A DNA stretch of 7,564 nucleotides from Gammaproteobacteria bacterium (GTDB lineage Bacteria > Pseudomonadota > Gammaproteobacteria > SZUA-140). This document shows, piece by piece, positions 6,441-7,564 of the stretch (the first letter of the stretch is position 1; the number at the start of each line of letters is the position of its first letter). The position numbers were made by a program, and so were the translations under genes. Where the stretch lies: positions 1 to 7,564 of the forward strand of contig JALWQD010000028.1 of NCBI GenBank assembly GCA_026994735.1, read 5' to 3'. The notes below the pieces were generated by a model. That model was given only the letters and a program-made list of their open reading frames with translations. It was not told where the DNA came from and ran no database searches.

Positions 6441-6577
6441 CTTAACGTCCGGTACTGCGGCCAGACGTCATCATGGACAAACAAGCAACAAAACCTGGCG
6501 ACAAATGTTGTCCTGGCACTGGCTCGAAGGATACCTCTTGACCGCAGACAGCAAACGTCAACGCCCTGATTTTAGCG
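6441..6577. other. Convergent intergenic region
   Basis: This 137-base gap separates two genes that point at each other. An imperfect stem (ACGTC at 6445-6449 with GACGT at 6464-6468, plus an inner GG/CC pair) follows the aspartase-like stop but has no T run on either side, so I do not call it a terminator. A 22-codon ORF lies within the gap and is described separately. Confidence 0.4.
6473..6541 (+). other. Possible 22-residue cysteine-containing micropeptide ORF
   Basis: ATG at 6473 opens 22 codons ending in TGA at 6539-6541. The peptide is hydrophilic and rich in Lys, Gly and Thr, with the centre KCCPGTGSK containing a Cys-Cys pair. No Shine-Dalgarno sequence precedes it, and ORFs of this length arise often by chance. 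I do not recognise a family. It is listed because it fills the convergent gap and its composition differs from random translations nearby. Confidence 0.15.
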
Positions 6578-7123
6578 TCACGGCCCCTTGTCCGCCTGAT
6601 GGCTATCGGCAGCGTGTGACAGGTATATCGCCAGCCCGACCAATGCGATCCCGGCGGCAAGATAGAGCAACTCCAGTGCTGACTCAAAAACCATTGCCGT
6701 TGCATGCTCAAAATATTTAACAATCAGTATCATCAGGATAACCTTTGCCAGACGGCCTTTCAGGTCATCAAGATTGGAAATAAACAGCACTTTCGATGAG
6801 TTTTCATCATCTTCCGCCATATCAATCTTGCTGATAAACAGCTCATACAGACCCAGGGAAAATATGAGCATGACGGTTGCCAGTAGATAGCCGTCAACAA
6901 TTTCAACAACATGGGTCACCGCCGTGCTGCGGATCTGGCTACGTTCAACAGCTTCAAGTGCCGATGAAGCATACTCGCCGAGATGGGAAACCATGTAGTA
7001 GGCATCCACTGTCGAGATAAAAAACATGCCGATACTCACCGCCAAACTACTGATCACGGCCAGCAGAACAATATAGCGGCTATCCCAGAGAAACCATTCG
7101 AACAAATATTCCAGCTTTTTCAT
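6578..7123 (-). CDS. YqhA/UPF0114 family inner-membrane protein
   Basis: A 181-residue integral membrane protein of unknown function. Four hydrophobic segments are visible: about 18-38, 75-97, 124-139 and 150-168. The segment DGYLLATVMLIFSLGLYELFISKID (77-101 region) and the following NLDDLKGRLAKVILMILIVKYFEHA stretch match the conserved core of the UPF0114 family, whose E. coli member is YqhA (VMFSGYENFVSQLD and the LKNKVAASIVAISSIHLL region). The loop between them is acidic (MAEDDENSS, 102-110). The start is ATG at 7123, with GGAG 7 bases upstream; the frame also allows a TTG one codon earlier. It begins 25 bases after the stop of the DUF4398-like lipoprotein gene on the same strand, so the two are probably cotranscribed. 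Compared with YqhA (about 164 residues) it is slightly longer, mainly in the region after the first helix. No enzymatic motif is present, and a transport or channel role would be speculation. Confidence 0.88.
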   Translation of the reverse strand: MKKLEYLFEWFLWDSRYIVLLAVISSLAVSIGMFFISTVDAYYMVSHLGEYASSALEAVERSQIRSTAVTHVVEIVDGYLLATVMLIFSLGLYELFISKIDMAEDDENSSKVLFISNLDDLKGRLAKVILMILIVKYFEHATAMVFESALELLYLAAGIALVGLAIYLSHAADSHQADKGP

Positions 7124-7130
7124 CAAGTAA

Positions 7131-7134
7131 CTCC
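7131..7134 (-). promoter_or_regulatory. Ribosome binding site of the YqhA-family gene
   Basis: GGAG on the minus strand lies 7 bases before the ATG at 7123, in the short gap after the upstream gene. It supports ATG 7123 rather than the TTG at 7126. Confidence 0.6.
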
Positions 7135-7148
7135 AGACATCAATTCAG

Positions 7149-7564
7149 TTATTGACCGCTTGTAGGACTGATAGAAAGCAGGATCTTCTTGCTCAGCATC
7201 AAAGCTTGCTGATCGTCTCCGCGCCGGGCAGCAGCGGTCGCCTCTTTGAGCTGCGCTGTTGCCGCTAAACGCCGGCGGTCATTTTCTGGCAGTAAGACCA
7301 GGGCCTCACGCGCCTGTTTGATAGACCAGACAACCTGACGGATCATTGTTGCCTTCTGTTGCACGGCACGGGCATCACTACTGGCGAGACTGTACTCACG
7401 AACAGTCAGGCGACGCTCAGCACGGCGCAACAGGGACTCAATCCGATCCATTCGCGGCGACAGCATCTGCCATGCTCCCACTTCCTCAGCGGCCTGCAAA
7501 GCTTGCCGTGCGTTACTCATTTCCTGGGTTGGCGGCAAGCTCGCGCAGGCACCCAGCATAAGGA
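7149..7564 (-). CDS. DUF4398-like lipoprotein (5' end beyond the window)
   Basis: The frame runs from the right edge to TAA at 7149-7151. The first residues visible are Leu-Met-Leu-Gly-Ala-Cys, and LGAC is a lipobox, so the in-frame ATG at 7559 lies inside the signal peptide and the true start is outside the window. After the lipid-bearing Cys comes ASLPPTQEMSNARQALQAAE, closely like the start of DUF4398 proteins (short Pro-rich linker, then an Ala-rich helix with an NARQAL-type segment). The remaining roughly 110 residues are alpha-helical and charged, with heptad-like spacing of Leu, Ala and Arg, suggesting a coiled-coil or helical-repeat periplasmic domain. There is no Asp at position +2 after Cys (it is Ala), so outer-membrane sorting is expected. 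DUF4398 proteins often neighbour OmpA-type envelope genes; here the next gene is a YqhA-family membrane protein. Function unknown, envelope role inferred. Confidence 0.8.
   Translation of the reverse strand, partial: LMLGACASLPPTQEMSNARQALQAAEEVGAWQMLSPRMDRIESLLRRAERRLTVREYSLASSDARAVQQKATMIRQVVWSIKQAREALVLLPENDRRRLAATAQLKEATAAARRGDDQQALMLSKKILLSISPTSGQ

Noticed and set aside
6445..6468. Imperfect stem-loop after the aspartase-like gene as a terminator
   Set aside because: The stem is short with a C/A mismatch and an 8-base loop, and no T run follows on either strand.
6289..6720. 143-codon plus-strand open frame spanning the aspartase end, the gap and the YqhA-gene 3' end
   Set aside because: It overlaps two well-supported genes in other frames, has no ribosome site and its translation shows no family features.

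Overview
The window looks like chromosomal DNA of a Gammaproteobacterium, or at least of the Pseudomonadota. The evidence is a proteobacterial-type NadC, a PilB/GspE/MshE-type assembly ATPase next to nadC, a YqhA-family membrane protein, a DUF4398-type lipoprotein with a Gram-negative lipobox, and purine-rich Shine-Dalgarno sites. The species cannot be fixed from the sequence. Gene packing is dense: five genes are complete or nearly so, one is cut by the right edge, and no gap exceeds about 170 bases. I see no rRNA, tRNA, CRISPR array, insertion sequence or phage gene.

Left part (1-1660). A minus-strand gene runs off the left edge. It encodes a membrane-anchored, FMN-binding glutamate synthase-like protein with the 3Fe-4S cysteines intact. 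Its last visible codons form a G-rich tract on the plus strand (possible G-quadruplex) and a 6-bp tandem repeat that writes Tyr-Pro three times. A 169-base divergent intergenic region separates it from nadC and carries a small leader ORF with a better ribosome site than nadC itself.

Middle (1661-6440). Three plus-strand genes follow. nadC (quinolinate phosphoribosyltransferase) makes nicotinate mononucleotide for NAD synthesis. Next is a 790-residue secretion/pilus assembly ATPase with an MshEN-type cyclic-di-GMP-binding domain and an unusual N-terminal extension. Last is a class II fumarase/aspartase-superfamily enzyme, most likely aspartate ammonia-lyase. The nadC-pilB type neighbourhood recalls the Pseudomonas pil locus, but no pilin, platform or prepilin peptidase gene is present. 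NadC acts downstream of aspartate (L-aspartate is the precursor of quinolinate), so nadC and an aspartase both touch aspartate metabolism; whether that is more than coincidence is unknown.

Right part (6441-7564). A 137-base convergent gap has no convincing terminator. Two minus-strand genes follow, probably one operon: a DUF4398-like lipoprotein (5' end beyond the window) and, 25 bases after it, a four-helix YqhA/UPF0114 membrane protein.

The most interesting item is the ATPase: an orphan, apparently c-di-GMP-responsive motor with two uncharacterised N-terminal modules. The rest is mainly ordinary housekeeping with a few regulatory curiosities. I do not see a clear undescribed multi-gene system.
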